From Bubalus kerabau (Eukaryota; Chordata; Mammalia; Artiodactyla; Bovidae): a stretch of DNA of 64,000 nt. The notes below the pieces were generated by a model, which was not told where the DNA came from, ran no database searches, and worked only from the letters and a program-made list of their open reading frames with translations. The translations under genes and the position numbers were made by a program. Location: NCBI RefSeq assembly GCF_029407905.1, contig NC_073625.1:168164240-168228239 (forward strand). Direction: 5' to 3'. Below, one piece after another: positions 1 through 11,689 of this stretch (position 1 is the stretch's first letter; each line of letters starts with the position of its first letter).

Positions 1-1777
1 TTTTACTATTTTTACGATCAATCTTTCTTTCTTTTTTTTTTTAATTAAAAAAAAAATTAAGTCCTCTATTGTCCTTTAATTTTCACTTTTATAACTATTA
101 CTTTGCAAAAAAAAAAAAAAAAGACCCTATTTTTTTTTTTCTTCTTCAGCAAACTTCATATATATATTTTATAATTTTTTGACCGTGTTTTTTTTTTTTT
201 TTTTTTTTCTTTTTCTTCTTTTCTTTAACATTGTATTTTTGAAATTCCAAACTCTACTCTAGATTTTTAATTTTAGCCTTTTGGTATATGTTATCAATTT
301 TGTACCTATAGTTTTTTTCATAATTTCTGTGACTTTTTTTTTCCTCTGTTTCTTTCTCTTCTTCTTTTATATAACATCGTATATCTGCAATTCCAAACTC
401 TACTCAAGATTTTTAATTTATGCTTTTTGGTATTTGATATCAATTTTGTACCTGTATTTTCTTTATAATTTTTGCGACATTGTTTTTGTTTGTTTGTTTT
501 CTCTCTTTATTTTTCTTCTTCTTCTTTTTTTTTTTAACGTTGTATTTTTGAAATTCCAAACTCTACTCTAGATTTTTAATTTTTGCTTTTTGGTATTAGT
601 TATCAATTTTGTACCTGTAGTTTCTTTATAATTTTCACGACCTTGTTTGTTTTTCTTTGTTCGTTTTTTCTCTCTTTCTTTTCCTTCTTCTTTTCATTAA
701 AATCGCATTTTTGAAATTCCAAACTCTACTCTAGATTTTTAATTTTTGCTTTTATGTATTTGTTACCAATTTTGTACCTTTAAGAACCCAATCTTCAGGA
801 CCCATTTTTCACTAGGGTACGAGATTACTGGCTTGACTGCTCTCTCTCCCTTTGGACTCTCCATTTTCTCCACCAGGTCACCTGTATCTCCTCCCTAACC
901 CCTCTCTACTCTACCCAACTCTGTGAATTTCTGTGTGTTCCAGACGGTGGAGAACACTTAGGGAACTGATTACTGGCTGGATCTGTCTCCCTCCTTTTCA
1001 TTTCCCCCTTTTATCCTTCTGGCCACCTCTGTCTCCTGCCTCCTTCTTCTCTTCTCTGTATAACTCCGTGAACATCTCTGAGCGGTCCAGTTGTGGAGTG
1101 CACATAAGGAAGTGACTACTGGCTAGCCCACTCTCTCCACTATTGATTCCACCTCATCTCATTTGGGTCACCTCTAACTCCCTCCTCCCTCTTCTCTTCT
1201 CCATGTAACGCTGTGAACCTCTCTGAGTGACCCTCACAGTAGAGAAACTTTTCATCTTTAACGTAGATGTTTTATCAGTGGTGCTGTATAGAAGGAGAAG
1301 TTTTGAAACTACTGTAAAAATAAGACCGATAACTGGAAGTAGGAGGCTTAAGTCCAAACCCTGACTCCAGGGAACTCCTGACTCCAAGGAACATTAATTG
1401 ACAGGAGCTCATCAAACGCCTCCATACCGACACTGAAACCAAGCACCACACAAGGGCCAACAAGTTCCAGGGAAAGACATACCAAGCAAATTCTCCAGCA
1501 ACAAAGGAACACAGCCCTGAGCTTCAAGATACAGGCTGCCCAAAGTCACCCCAAAACCATAGACATCTCATAACTCATTACTGGACATTTCATTACACTC
1601 CAGAGAGAAGAAATACAGCTCCATCCACCAGAACATCGACACAAGCTTCCCTAACCAGGAAACCTTGACAAGCCACCTGTACAAACCCACACACAGCGAG
1701 GAAACACCACAATAAAGAGAACTCCACAAACTGCCAGAATACAGAAAGGACACCCCAAACTCAGCAATTTAAGCAAG
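1..1777 (+). promoter_or_regulatory. L1 5' UTR (internal promoter region)
   Basis: Non-coding leader of the L1. Positions 1-240 are T-rich and A-rich low complexity, 241-780 hold the monomers, and 781-1777 hold a C/T-rich then mixed leader that leads into the ORF1 start codon. L1 transcription starts within such leaders from an internal RNA polymerase II promoter; no core element could be pinned down here. Confidence 0.7.
241..780 (+). repeat. Tandem L1 5' UTR monomers
   Basis: The block starting 'gaaattccaaactctactc' recurs at 241, 387, 550 and 713, giving spacings of 146, 163 and 163 bases. The last unit is partial and runs into the non-repeated 5' UTR at about 781. Each unit has a conserved half ('agatttttaattt', 'caattttgtacct') and a variable T-rich half, whose length changes explain the uneven spacing. 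Repeated 5' UTR units carry promoter activity in some L1 lineages; that role here is inference. Confidence 0.85.
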
Positions 1778-2704
1778 ATGAAGAGACAGAGGAATACCCA
1801 GCAGATAAAGCAACAGGATAAATGCCCACCAAACCAAACAAAAGAGGAAGAGATAGGGAATCTACCTGATAAAGAATTCCGAATAATGATAGTGAAATTG
1901 ATCCAAAATCTTGAAATTAAAATGGAATCACAGATAAATAGCCTGGAGGCAAGGATTGAGAAGATGCAAGAAAGGTTTAACAAGGACTTAGAAGAAATAA
2001 AAAAGAGTCAATATATAATGAATAATGCAATAAGTGAAATTAAAAACACTCTGGAGGCAACAAATAGTAGAATAACAGAGGCAGAAGATAGGATTAGTGA
2101 ATTAGAAGATAGAATGGTAGAAATAAATGAATCAGAGAGGACAAAAGAAAAACGAATTAAAAGAAATGAGGACAATCTCAGAGACCTCCAGGACAATATT
2201 AAACGCTACAACATTCGAATCATAGGGGTCCCAGAAGAAGAAGACAAAAAGAAAGACCATGAGAAAATACCTGAGGAGATAATAGTTGAAAACTTCCCTA
2301 AAATGGGGAAGAAAATAATCACCCAAGTCCAAGAAACCCAGAGAGTCCCAAACAGGATAAACCCAAGGCGAAACACCCCAAGACACATATTAATCAAATT
2401 AACAAAGATCAAACACAAAGAACAAATATTAAAAGCAGCAAGGGACAAACAACAAATAACACACAAGGGAATACCCATAAGGATAACAGCTGATCTTTCA
2501 ATAGAAACTCTTCAAGCCAGGAGGGAATGGCAAGACATACTTAAAATGATGAAAGAAAATAACCTACAGCCCAGATTATTGTACCCAGCAAGGACCTCAT
2601 TCAAGTATGAAGGAGAAATCAAAAGCTTTTCAGACAAGCAAAAGCTGAGAGAATTCTGCACCACCAAACCAGCTCTCCAACAAATACTAAAGGATATTCT
2701 CTAG
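1778..2704 (+). CDS. L1 ORF1 protein (RNA-binding chaperone), intact frame
   Basis: A 308-residue open frame beginning MKRQRNTQQ. Residues about 30-140 are rich in Glu/Lys/Ile/Leu with heptad spacing, consistent with the trimerising coiled coil of L1 ORF1p. The stretch NIRIIGVPEEED (about residue 147) is the start of the RRM-like domain, and the C-terminal part with RREWQDILKMMKENN and the LLYPARTSF stretch matches the C-terminal domain. In L1, ORF1p coats the element RNA in cytoplasmic particles. The frame is uninterrupted and ends 51 bases before ORF2. Start choice: first ATG of the frame, with the normal L1 N-terminal composition. Whether the protein is made is unknown. Confidence 0.92.
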   Translation: MKRQRNTQQIKQQDKCPPNQTKEEEIGNLPDKEFRIMIVKLIQNLEIKMESQINSLEARIEKMQERFNKDLEEIKKSQYIMNNAISEIKNTLEATNSRITEAEDRISELEDRMVEINESERTKEKRIKRNEDNLRDLQDNIKRYNIRIIGVPEEEDKKKDHEKIPEEIIVENFPKMGKKIITQVQETQRVPNRINPRRNTPRHILIKLTKIKHKEQILKAARDKQQITHKGIPIRITADLSIETLQARREWQDILKMMKENNLQPRLLYPARTSFKYEGEIKSFSDKQKLREFCTTKPALQQILKDIL

Positions 2705-2755
2705 ACAGGAAACACAAAAATGGTGTATAAATTCGAACCCAAAACAATAAAGTAA

Positions 2756-5700
2756 ATGGCAACGGGGTCATACTTATCAGTAATTACCTTAAATGTAAAT
2801 GGGTTGAATGCCCCAACCAAAAGACAAAGACTGGCTGAATGGATACAAAAACAAGACCCCTACATATGTTGTCTACAAGAGACCCACCTCAAAACAGGGG
2901 ACACATACAGACTGAAAGTGAAGGGCTGGAAAAAGATTTTCCATGCAAATAGGGACCAAAAGAAAGCAGGAGTAGCAATACTCATATCAGATAAAAGAGA
3001 CTTTAAAACAGACTGTGAAAAGAGACAAAGATGGTCACTACATAATGATCAAAGGATCAATCCAAGAAGAAGATATAACAATTATAAATATATATGCACC
3101 CAACACGGGAGCACCGCAGTATGTAAGACAAATGCTAACAAGTATGAAAGGAGAAATTAACAATAACACAATAATAGTGGGAGACTTTAATACCCCACTC
3201 ACACCTATGGATAGATCAACTCAACAGAAAATTAACAAGGAAACACAAACTTTAAATGATACAATAGACCAGTTAGACCTAATTGATATCTATAGGACAT
3301 TTCATCCCCAAACAATGAATTTCACCTTCTTCTCAAGCGCACATGGAACCTTCTCCAGGATAGATCACATCCTGGGCCATAAAGCTAGCCTTGGTAAATT
3401 CAAAAAAATAGAAATCATTCCAAGCATCTTTTCTGACCACAATGCAGTAAGATTAGATCTCAATTACTGGAGAAAAACTATTAAAAAATCCAACATATGG
3501 AGGCTGAACAACACGCTGCTGAATAACCAACAAATCACAGAAGAAATCAAAAAAGAAATCAAAATTTGCATAGAAACGAATGAAAATGAAAACACAACAA
3601 CCCAAAACCTGTGGGACACGGTAAAAGCAGTCCTAAGGGGAAAGTTCATAGCAATACAGGCACACCTCAAGAAACAAGAAAAAAGTCAAATAAATAACCT
3701 AACTCTACACCTAAAGCAACTAGAAAAGGAAGAAATGAAGAACCCCAGGGTTAGTAGAAGGAAAGAAATCTTAAAAATTAGAGCAGAAATAAATGCAAAA
3801 GAAACAAAAGAGACCATAGCAAAAATCAACAAAACCAAAAGCTGGTTCTTTGAAAGGATAAATAAAATTGACAAACCATTAGCCAGACTCATCAAGAAAC
3901 AAAGGGAGAAAAATCAAATCAATAAAATTAGAAATGAAAATGGAGAGATCACAACAGACAACACAGAAATACAAAGGATCATAAGAGACTACTATCAACA
4001 ATTATATGCCAATAAAATGGACAACGAGGAAGAAATGGACAAATTCTTAGAAAAGTACAACTTTCCAAAACTCGACCAGGAAGAAATAGAAAATCTTAAC
4101 AGACCCATCACAAGCACGGAAATTGAAACTGTAATAAAAAATCTTCCGGCAAACAAAAGCCCAGGTCCAGACGGCTTCACACCTGAATTCTACCAAAAAT
4201 TTAGAGAAGAGCTAACACCTATCCTGCTCAAACTCTTCCAGAAAATTGCAGAGGATGGTAAACTTCCAAACTCATTCTATGAGGCCACCATCACCCTAAT
4301 ACCAAAACCTGACAAAGATCCCACAAAAAAAGAAAACTACAGGCCAATATCACTGATGAACATAGATGCAAAAATCCTTAACAAAATTCTAGCAATCAGA
4401 ATCCAACAACACATTAAAAAGATCATACACCATGACCAAGTGGGCTTTATCCCAGGGATGCAAGGATTCTTCAATATCTGCAAATCAATCAATGTAATAC
4501 ACCACATTAACAAATTGAAAAATAAAAACCATATGATTATCTCAATAGATGCAGAGAAAGCCTTTGACAAAATTCAACATCCATTTATGATCAAAACTCT
4601 GCAGAAAGCAGGAATAGAAGGAACATACCTCAACATAATCAAAGCTATATATGACAAACCGACAGCAAACATTATCCTCAATGGTGAAAAATTGAAAGCA
4701 TTTCCTCTAAAGTCAGGAACAAGACAAGGGTGCCCACTTTCACTATTACTATTCAACATAGTTTTGGAAGTTTTGGCCACAGCAATCAGATGAGAAAAAG
4801 AAATAAAAGGAATCCAAATTGGAAAAGAAGAAGTAAAGCTCTCACTGTTTGCAGATGACATGATCCTCTACATAGAAAACCCTAAAGACTCCACCAGAAA
4901 ATTACTAGAACTAATCAATGACTATAGTAAAGTTGCAGGATATAAAATCAACACGCAGAAATCCCTTGCATTCCTATACACTAATAATGAGAAAACAGAA
5001 AGAGAAATTAAGGAAACAATTCCATTCACCATTGCAACGGAAAGAATAAAATACTTAGGAATATATCTACCTAAAGAATCTAAAGACCTATATATAGAAA
5101 ACTATAAAACACTGGGGAAAGAAATCAAAGAGGACACTAACAGATGGAGAAATATACCATGTTCATGGATTGGAAGAATCAATAGAGTGAAAATGAGTAT
5201 ACTACCCAAAGCAATCTATAGATTCAATGCAATCCCTATCAAGCTACCAACAGCATTCTTCACAGAGCTAGAACAAATAATTTCACAATTTGTATGGAAA
5301 AACAAAAAACCCCGAATAGCCAAAGCGATCTTGAGAAAGAAGAATGGAACTGGAGGAATCAACCTACCTGACTTCAGGCTCTACTACAAAGCCACAGTTA
5401 TCAAGACAGTATGGTACTGGCACAAAGACAGAAATATAGATCAATGGAACAAAATAGAAAGCCCAGAGATAAATCCACGCACATATGGACACCTTATCTT
5501 TGACAAAGGAGGCAAGAATATACAATGGATTAAAGACAATCTCTTTAACAAGAGGTGCTGGGAACTCTGGTCAACCACTTGTAAAAGAATGAAACTAGAA
5601 CACTTTCTAACAGCATACACAAAAAGAAACTCAAAATGGATTAAAGATCTAAATGTAAGACCAGAAACTATAAAACTCCTAGAGGAGAACATAGGCAAAA

Positions 5701-6572
5701 CACTCTCTGACATACATCACAGCAGGATCCTCTGTGACCCACCTCCCAGAATATTGGAAATAAAAGCAAAAATGAACAAATGGGACCTAATTAACCTTAA
5801 AAGCTTCTGCACATCAAAGGAAACTATTAGCAAGGTGAAAAGACAGCCTTCAGAATGGGAGAAGATAATAGCAAATGAAGCAACTGACAAACAACTAATC
5901 TCGAGAATATACAAGCAACTCCTACAGCTCAACTCCAGAAAAATAAATGACCCAATCAAAAAATGGGCCAAAGAACTAAACAGACATTTCTCCAAAGAAG
6001 ACATACAGATGGCTAACAAACACATGAAAAGATGCTCAACATCACTCATTATCAGAGAAATGCAAATCAAAACCACTATGAGGTACCATTTCACGCCAGT
6101 CAGAATGGCTGCGATCCAAAAGTCTACAAGTAATAAATGCTGGAGAGGGTGTGGAGAAAAGGGAACCCTCTTACACTGTTGGTGGGAATGCAAACTAGTA
6201 CAGCCACTATGGAGAACAGTGTGGAGATTCCTTAAAAAACTGGAAATAGAGCTGCCTTATGATCCAGCAATCCCACTGCTGGGCAGACACACTGAGGAAA
6301 CCAGAAGGGAAAGAGACACGTGTACCCCAATGTTCATCGCAGTACTGTTTATAATAGCCAGGACATGGAAGCAACCTAGATGTCCATCAGCAGATGAATG
6401 GATAAGAAAGCTGTGGTACATATACACAATGGAGTATTATTCAGCCATTAAAAAGAATACATTTGAATCAGTTCTAATGAGGTGGATGAAACTGGAGCCT
6501 ATTATACAGAGTGAAGTAAGCCAGAAAGAAAAACACCAATACAGTATACTAACACATATATATGGAATTTAG
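2756..6572 (+). pseudogene. L1 ORF2 (endonuclease-reverse transcriptase), broken by one frameshift and one stop
   Basis: The frame opens at 2756 (MATGSYLSVITLNVNGLN) and enters the AP-like endonuclease domain. Near 3010-3015 a small indel, about 2 bases short of the expected codon series, moves the homologous protein to another frame, which then runs from about 3015. Endonuclease motifs GDFNTPL, SRIDHILGH and SDHNAVRLDL are readable. The reverse transcriptase blocks NYRPISLMN, IISIDAEKAFDKI, GTRQGCPLS and LFADDM (FADD at 4848-4859) follow. A TGA at 4791-4793 interrupts the same frame just before FADD. The C-terminal CWRGCGEKGTLLHCWWEC cysteine-rich segment is intact, and the stop is at 6570-6572. 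With both lesions the copy cannot make full ORF2p. Confidence 0.95.
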
Positions 6573-6940
6573 AAAGATGGTAACAATAACCCTGTGTACG
6601 AGACAGCAAAAGAGACACTGATGTATAGAACAGTCTTATGGACTCTGTGAGAGAGGGAGAGGGTGGGAAGATTTGGGAGAATGGCATTGAAACATGTAAA
6701 ATATCATGTATGAAACGAGTTGCCAGTCCAGGTTCGATGCACGATACTGGATGCTTGGGGCTGGTGCACTGGGACGACCCAGAGGGATGGAATGGGGAGG
6801 GAGGAGGGAGGAGGGTTGAGGATGGGGAACACATGTATACCTGTGCGGATTCATTTTGACATTTGGCAAAACTAATACAGTTATGTAAAGTTTAAAAATA
6901 AAATAAATTTAAAAAAAAAAAAAGAAAGAAAAAAAGAAAA
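6573..6940 (+). other. L1 3' UTR with G-rich tract and poly(A) tail
   Basis: Follows the ORF2 stop. Positions about 6780-6830 contain a strongly G-rich purine run of the kind found in many mammalian L1 3' UTRs. The segment ends in overlapping AATAAA-type signals at about 6897-6906 and an A-rich tail interrupted by single G residues. Confidence 0.85.
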
Positions 6941-9236
6941 CGCACTGGTCATAGCAAACACCCTCTTCCAACAACACAAGAGAAAACTCTACACATGGAC
7001 ATCACCAGATGGTCAACACCAAAATCAGATTGATTATATTCTTTGCAGCCAAAGATGGAGAAGCTCTATACAGTCAGCAAAAACAAGAGCAGGAGCTGAC
7101 TGTGGCTCAGATCATGAACTCCTTATTGCCAAATTCAGACTGAAATTGAAGAAAGTAGCAAAAACCACTAGACCATTCAAGTATGATGTAAATCAAATCC
7201 CTTATGATTATACAGTGGAAGTGAGAGAAAGATTTAAGGGACTAGATCTGATTGATAGAGTGCCTGATGAACTATGGACGGAGGTTCTTGACATTGTACA
7301 GGAGACAGGGATCAAGACCATTCCCATGGAAAAGAAATGCAAAAAAGCAAAATGGCTTTCTGGGGAGCCCTTACAAATAGCTGTGAAAAGAAGAGAAGCG
7401 AAAAGCAAAGGAGAAAAGGAAAGATATAAGCATCTGAATGCAGAGTTCCAAAGAATAGCAAGGAGAGATAAGAAAGACTTCCTTAACAATCAATGCAAAG
7501 AAATAGAGGAAAACAACAGAATGGGGAAGACTAGAGATCTCTTCAAGAAAATTAGAGATATCAAGGGAACATTTTATGCAAAAATGTGTTCGATAAAGGA
7601 CAGAAATGGTATGGACCTAACAGAAGCAGAAGATATTAAGAAGAGGTGGCGAGAATACACAGAAGAACTGTACAAAAAAGATCTTCATGACCAAGATAAT
7701 CACGATGGTGTGATCACTCACCTAGAGCCAGACATCCTGGGATATGAAGTCAAGTGGGCCTTAGAAAGCATCACTATGAACAAAGCTAGTGGAGGTGATG
7801 GAATTCCAGTTGAGTTATTTGAAATCCTGAAAGGTGATGCTGTGAAAGTGCTGCACTCAGTATGGCAGCAAATTTGGAAAACTCAGCAATGGCCACAGGA
7901 CTGGAGAAGGTCAGTTTTCACTCCAATCCCAAAGAAAGGCAATGCCAAAGAATGCTCAAACTACTGCACAATTGCAGTCATCTCACACACTAGTAAAATA
8001 ATGCTCAAAATTCTCCAAGCCAGGCTTCAGCAATACTTGAACTGTGAACTTCCAGATGTTCAAGCTGGTTTTAGAAAAGGCAGAGGAACCAGAGGTCAAA
8101 TTACCAACATCCACTGGATCATCAAGAAAGCAAGAGAGTTCTAGAAAAATATCTATTTATGCTTTCTGGGACTATGCCAAAGCCTTTAACTGTGTGGATC
8201 ACAATAAACTGTGGAAAATTCTGAAAGAGATGGGAATACCAGACCACCTGACCTGCCTCTTAGGAAACCTATATGCAGGTCAGGAAGCAACAGTTAGAAC
8301 TGGACATGGAACAACAGACTGGTTCCAAATAGGAAAAGGAGTACGTCCAGGCTGTATATTGTCACCCTGCTTATTTAACTTCTATGCAGAGTACATCATG
8401 AGAAACGCTGGGCTGGAAGAAGCACAAGCTGGAATCAAGATTGCTGGAAGAAATATCAATAACCTCAGATATGCAGATGACACCATCCTTATGGCAGAAA
8501 GTGAAGAGGAACTAAAGAGCCTCTTGATGAAAGTGAAAGTGGAGAATGAAAAAGTTGGCTTAAAGCTCAACATTCAGAAAACTAAGATCATGGCATCTGG
8601 TCCCATCACTTCATGCGAAATAGATGGGGAAACAGTGTCAGACTTTATCATTTTGGGCCAAAATCACTGCAGATGGTGACTCCAGCCATGAATGTAAAAG
8701 ACGCTTAGTCCTTGGAAGGAAAGTTATGACCAACATAGACAGCATATTGAAAAGCAGAGACATTACTTTGCCCACAAAGGTCCGTCTAGTCAAGGCTATG
8801 GTTTTTCCTGTGGTCATGTATGGATGTGCGAGTTGGACTGTGAAGAAGGCTGAGCACCAAAGAATTGATGCTTTTGAACTGTGGTGTTGGAGAAGACTCT
8901 TGAGAGTCCCTTGGACCGCAAGGAGATCCAGCCAGTCCATTCTGAAGGAGATCAGCCCTGGAATTTCTTTGGAGGGAATGATGCTGAAGCTGAAACTCCA
9001 GTACTTTGGCCATGTCATGCGAAGAGTTGACTCATTGGAAAAGACCCTGATGCTGGGAGGGATTGGGGGCAGGAGGAGAAGGGGATGACAGAGGATGAGA
9101 TGGCTGGATGGGATCACTGACTCAATGGACATGAGTCTGCATGAACTCTAGGAGTTGGTGATGGACAGGGAGGCCTGGCGTGCTGAGATTCATGGGGTCA
9201 CAAAGAGTCGGACATTACTGAGAGACTGAACTGAAC
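6941..9236 (+). mobile_element. BovB LINE (RTE clade), 5' incomplete
   Basis: Ruminant BovB retrotransposon. The first visible codons (from 6942) fall inside the apurinic endonuclease domain, directly after the L1 poly(A), and the element ends with the typical BovB 3' end of repeated 'actgaact' units at about 9225-9236. Length is about 2.3 kb, against roughly 3.2 kb for a full element. Either the L1 inserted into a longer BovB, or this BovB is 5' truncated at the L1 tail. Downstream at 9271-9290 there is an A-rich stretch. Confidence 0.93.
6942..9215 (+). pseudogene. BovB endonuclease-reverse transcriptase, decayed
   Basis: An open frame runs from 6942 and includes the endonuclease C-terminal SDHELLIAKF motif, then the reverse transcriptase domain with GGDGIPVELF, RSVFTPIPKKGN and DVQAGFRKGRGTR. 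It meets a TAG at 8142-8144, where the family has a Gln codon. A one-base insertion near 8165-8172 shifts the continuation (YAKAFNCVDHNKLWKIL, GVRPGCILSPCLFN, YADD at 8470-8481) to another frame. A further indel near 8660 moves the C-terminal part to a third frame, which ends early at TGA 9086-9088. At least four lesions mean the protein cannot be produced. The YADD box itself is unchanged. Confidence 0.92.
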
Positions 9237-10505
9237 TATATAGTGAATGATGTAGTAGAATTCTTGATAGCAAAAAAAAAAAAAAGAAAAGAAATCCCAC
9301 TCTGGTAGTTAAAGCATGAAAAAAGTGTATTAAAAGGTATAGTTTGCAGGGCCTTGGGGATGGCTATTGTGTTGGTACCCAGAAAGAAACAATGTCCTAA
9401 TCTTTCAAGGAATTCTCCAGAATGCAGGTCTTGTGTGGAATTGTAGAAGAAAATCAGGAATGAAGAAATTAGAAATTCATGAAGAAGATGAAAATGTGTA
9501 ACAGATTTGTTAGAGAGGACACTATGGCATCAACATACGGAAAATGCAAACTCTCACAATATTTTCATCTTCCATATTTTTCGTTCATAAGCCTCAACCA
9601 CCAGGGCTGGAGCTTTGGAGAATCATTAATTTGAAAACAAAATGTGAGCATTCAACAGTTAAAGCGAAATGTAAAGAGAAGTCACAGCTCCAATAATGCA
9701 AATACAGCTAACCTGTGAGAGTATCTTAAGACTTCAAATTTTAATTCAATAAAGTTAATTAGAAATGGCTGTGAACACAGGGTCCCTGAAACAAATTATG
9801 CTTATTAGAGGAGTTCAAATGATCCAAGTTACACAGAGACTGGAGAATTGCTGTCATTGTGACTGAGAGACTGATACAACCTACTGAGAACAAGTACTCA
9901 GGGCACGGGGTTTGAGACGCTTAGAACCAGGCTGAGTAAATGCCTTAGTGATATAGATGATAAATAATATAAATGTTGTCACATAACAACAAAGACAAGG
10001 GAAATTATATCATGATTACCTTTCATTATCAGTTTCCCAGTTTTCTCCAGAATCTATTTTAAAGATAAATCAATTTGAGGGTAAAGTTAAAATCCTAGCT
10101 GTTTTGTTCCACCAGAAACCATGAGTCTTATTTGCTACGTGGTATTTGCTAAAAATTGGGATAAATTCCTTTTTATAGAGAGAAAACAACACCTTTCAAA
10201 AAATAACCCTGACTCTCTAAACCTTGAGGAGATTAGGCAGAGACTGAGAGGGAGAAAGAATAAATCAGAACATGATTTGCACTTTAATTCAGAAGAAAGC
10301 TGGAAATGCCAAATAAACTTTAATGTCCCACAATAAATCTCTGTCCTTATATCCACCCAACACCCTCCAAAGCACCAAGTTATTAATGCTGTGGTTTAAT
10401 CCTAACCTCAAAGAACCAAAACTGGAGAATGTTATAATAACCATACTCTGGAGTTCTTTCAAAGAGCCTCACCTGTGAAGCATGCCGATTGCAGAGAGCC
10501 CTATT
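9237..10505. other. Unassigned intergenic DNA
   Basis: AT-rich sequence in which I recognise no gene and no repeat family apart from the A-rich tract at 9271-9290. A 71-codon open frame at 10121-10336 has no family features and no splice context, so I do not call it a gene. Confidence 0.5.
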
Positions 10506-10510
10506 CTTAG

Positions 10511-11110
10511 CTTTTTCTTTTTTCTGCCATAAGCTTCATTGCTTCCCTTTGGTCCACAGCTTAGGCAGGGCTCCTGGGTGTTAGAAAAGCTGCCTAGAGC
10601 CTGCAGAGAGAGGCTCTGGCAGAAACCCCTGGTTATAAGGGATGTGGAGCAGCCCCTTAAAGCTGCTTAGGTTCTGGAGGCTCTAGCCTTGCTTGAGGGT
10701 GAGCCTTTGGAAGAGATCCTCGCCCCACTCCAACTGGGGCCACCAGCCTGTGCAGGCAGTCATGGGATCACCATCTTCCTGGTGAGCTTCACCTGCTCAT
10801 CTAGGACAGGGCTCGCCAATAAGTCACAGAAATAGGGGTCTATGCAGGAGGAACCCAGGGCATGCATATCCCAAACTGCCTGGTTCATGTTCTCTTCCAG
10901 GGCCACTGTGGCTTCCATCATGTCCAGGGCTTTACCTCACTTACTGTGAGGGTGGCTTCTGTCTGTCCTAAAAAGTAGCTGTGGCCTTTGCATTGGTTTT
11001 GCATCTTCAGGAGATACTGGGTGCCCTGAGCTTCTCCTTGGTCAAGTCGAGGAAGAAGTGGCCCAAGCCCTCTGGAGCTGCAATATCTCGGTGGAATCAG
11101 AAGTGCTGAG
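10511..11110 (-). pseudogene. Ferritin light chain processed pseudogene
   Basis: Read on the minus strand, the segment at about 11030-10960 gives a peptide like the FTL helix-B region (GEAQGTQYLLKMQNQ, compared with family REGAERLLKLQNQ). Further on, the strand reads like the FTL C terminus: a KKMGDHLT-like region broken by indels, then RLTLKQG and a TAG where FTL has RLTLKHD and a stop. A homologous 3' UTR follows, with 'ggaccaaa' and a damaged AATAAA ('agcaatgaagct'), then an A-rich tail (10511-10523 on plus). No introns are present, so it is a retrocopy. Several frameshifts make it non-coding. The 5' boundary is vague; similarity fades beyond about 11110. Confidence 0.8.
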
Positions 11111-11295
11111 AGGATTTTTGTTGATAAGGAATGGGCTGTGGCAGCTACTGTTAATGGCAGGCAACAAAGGCACAGCTCCAATCACCCATTTTGGCTGCTG
11201 AGTGTATTTCTTCATTAGGAAGCAGAAAGGAGTATCTACCACCCTTTTTTGGCCCAGCACAAGCCTCAGCTTCCAGGACTGTGTATCCCTTAAGG

Positions 11296-11681
11296 CAGGG
11301 GTCCTCAACTCCCCCACCCCGACCCTGGCCATCATGGACCAGTACCAGTCTATGGCTTGTTAGGAACTTGGGAACCTGGAAGTGCAGCAGGAAGTGAGCA
11401 GTAGATTGGTAGGTGAACAAAACTTCAGCTGTTTTTATAGCTGCTCCCCAGATGGGACATTCTAGTTGCAGGTAAACAAGCTCCGGGCTCCCAATGATTC
11501 TGCATTATGGTGAGTTGTGTGAATTCTTTATATATCACAATGTAATAATAATAGAAATAAAGTGCACATAAATTTAAGGTGCATTAATCATCCTGAAACC
11601 AGTCCCCAACTCCCAGTCTGTGAAAAAAAAATGGTTTTCCATGAAACCAGTCCTTGGTTCTTAAAAGGTTGGAGACCACTA
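11296..11681 (+). mobile_element. MER1-type hAT DNA transposon with target duplication
   Basis: Begins 'caggggtcctcaact' and ends with the inverted complement 'ggttggagaccacta', the terminal repeats of MER1 (hAT-Charlie group). Internal landmarks include 'ggaccagtaccagtctatgg' and 'aataataatagaaataaagtgcaca'. It is flanked by an 8-bp direct repeat, CCTTAAGG (11288-11295) and CCTTAAAG (11682-11689), seven of eight identical, as expected of a hAT insertion. Non-autonomous, no transposase. Confidence 0.85.
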
Positions 11682-11689
11682 CCTTAAAG

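Larger units (their letters stand above)
1..6940 (+). mobile_element. Near-complete bovine-type L1 LINE (5' end outside window)
   Basis: Autonomous non-LTR retrotransposon of the L1 clade. In order it shows a long 5' UTR with tandem monomers, ORF1 (1778-2704), a 51-base spacer, ORF2 (2756-6572, broken) and a 3' UTR ending in an A-rich tail at about 6911-6940. The ORF1/ORF2 layout and the FADD reverse transcriptase box identify L1. Bovine origin is inferred from the 5' UTR type. At least 1.77 kb of 5' UTR is present, so the copy is not 5' truncated within the window. Only two disabling lesions are visible, both in ORF2, so the insertion is young but not autonomous. Its upstream target-site duplication cannot be seen. 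Confidence 0.95.

Noticed and set aside
1..240. AT-rich start as a replication origin or matrix attachment site
   Set aside because: It is the 5' part of the L1 leader; there is no independent evidence.
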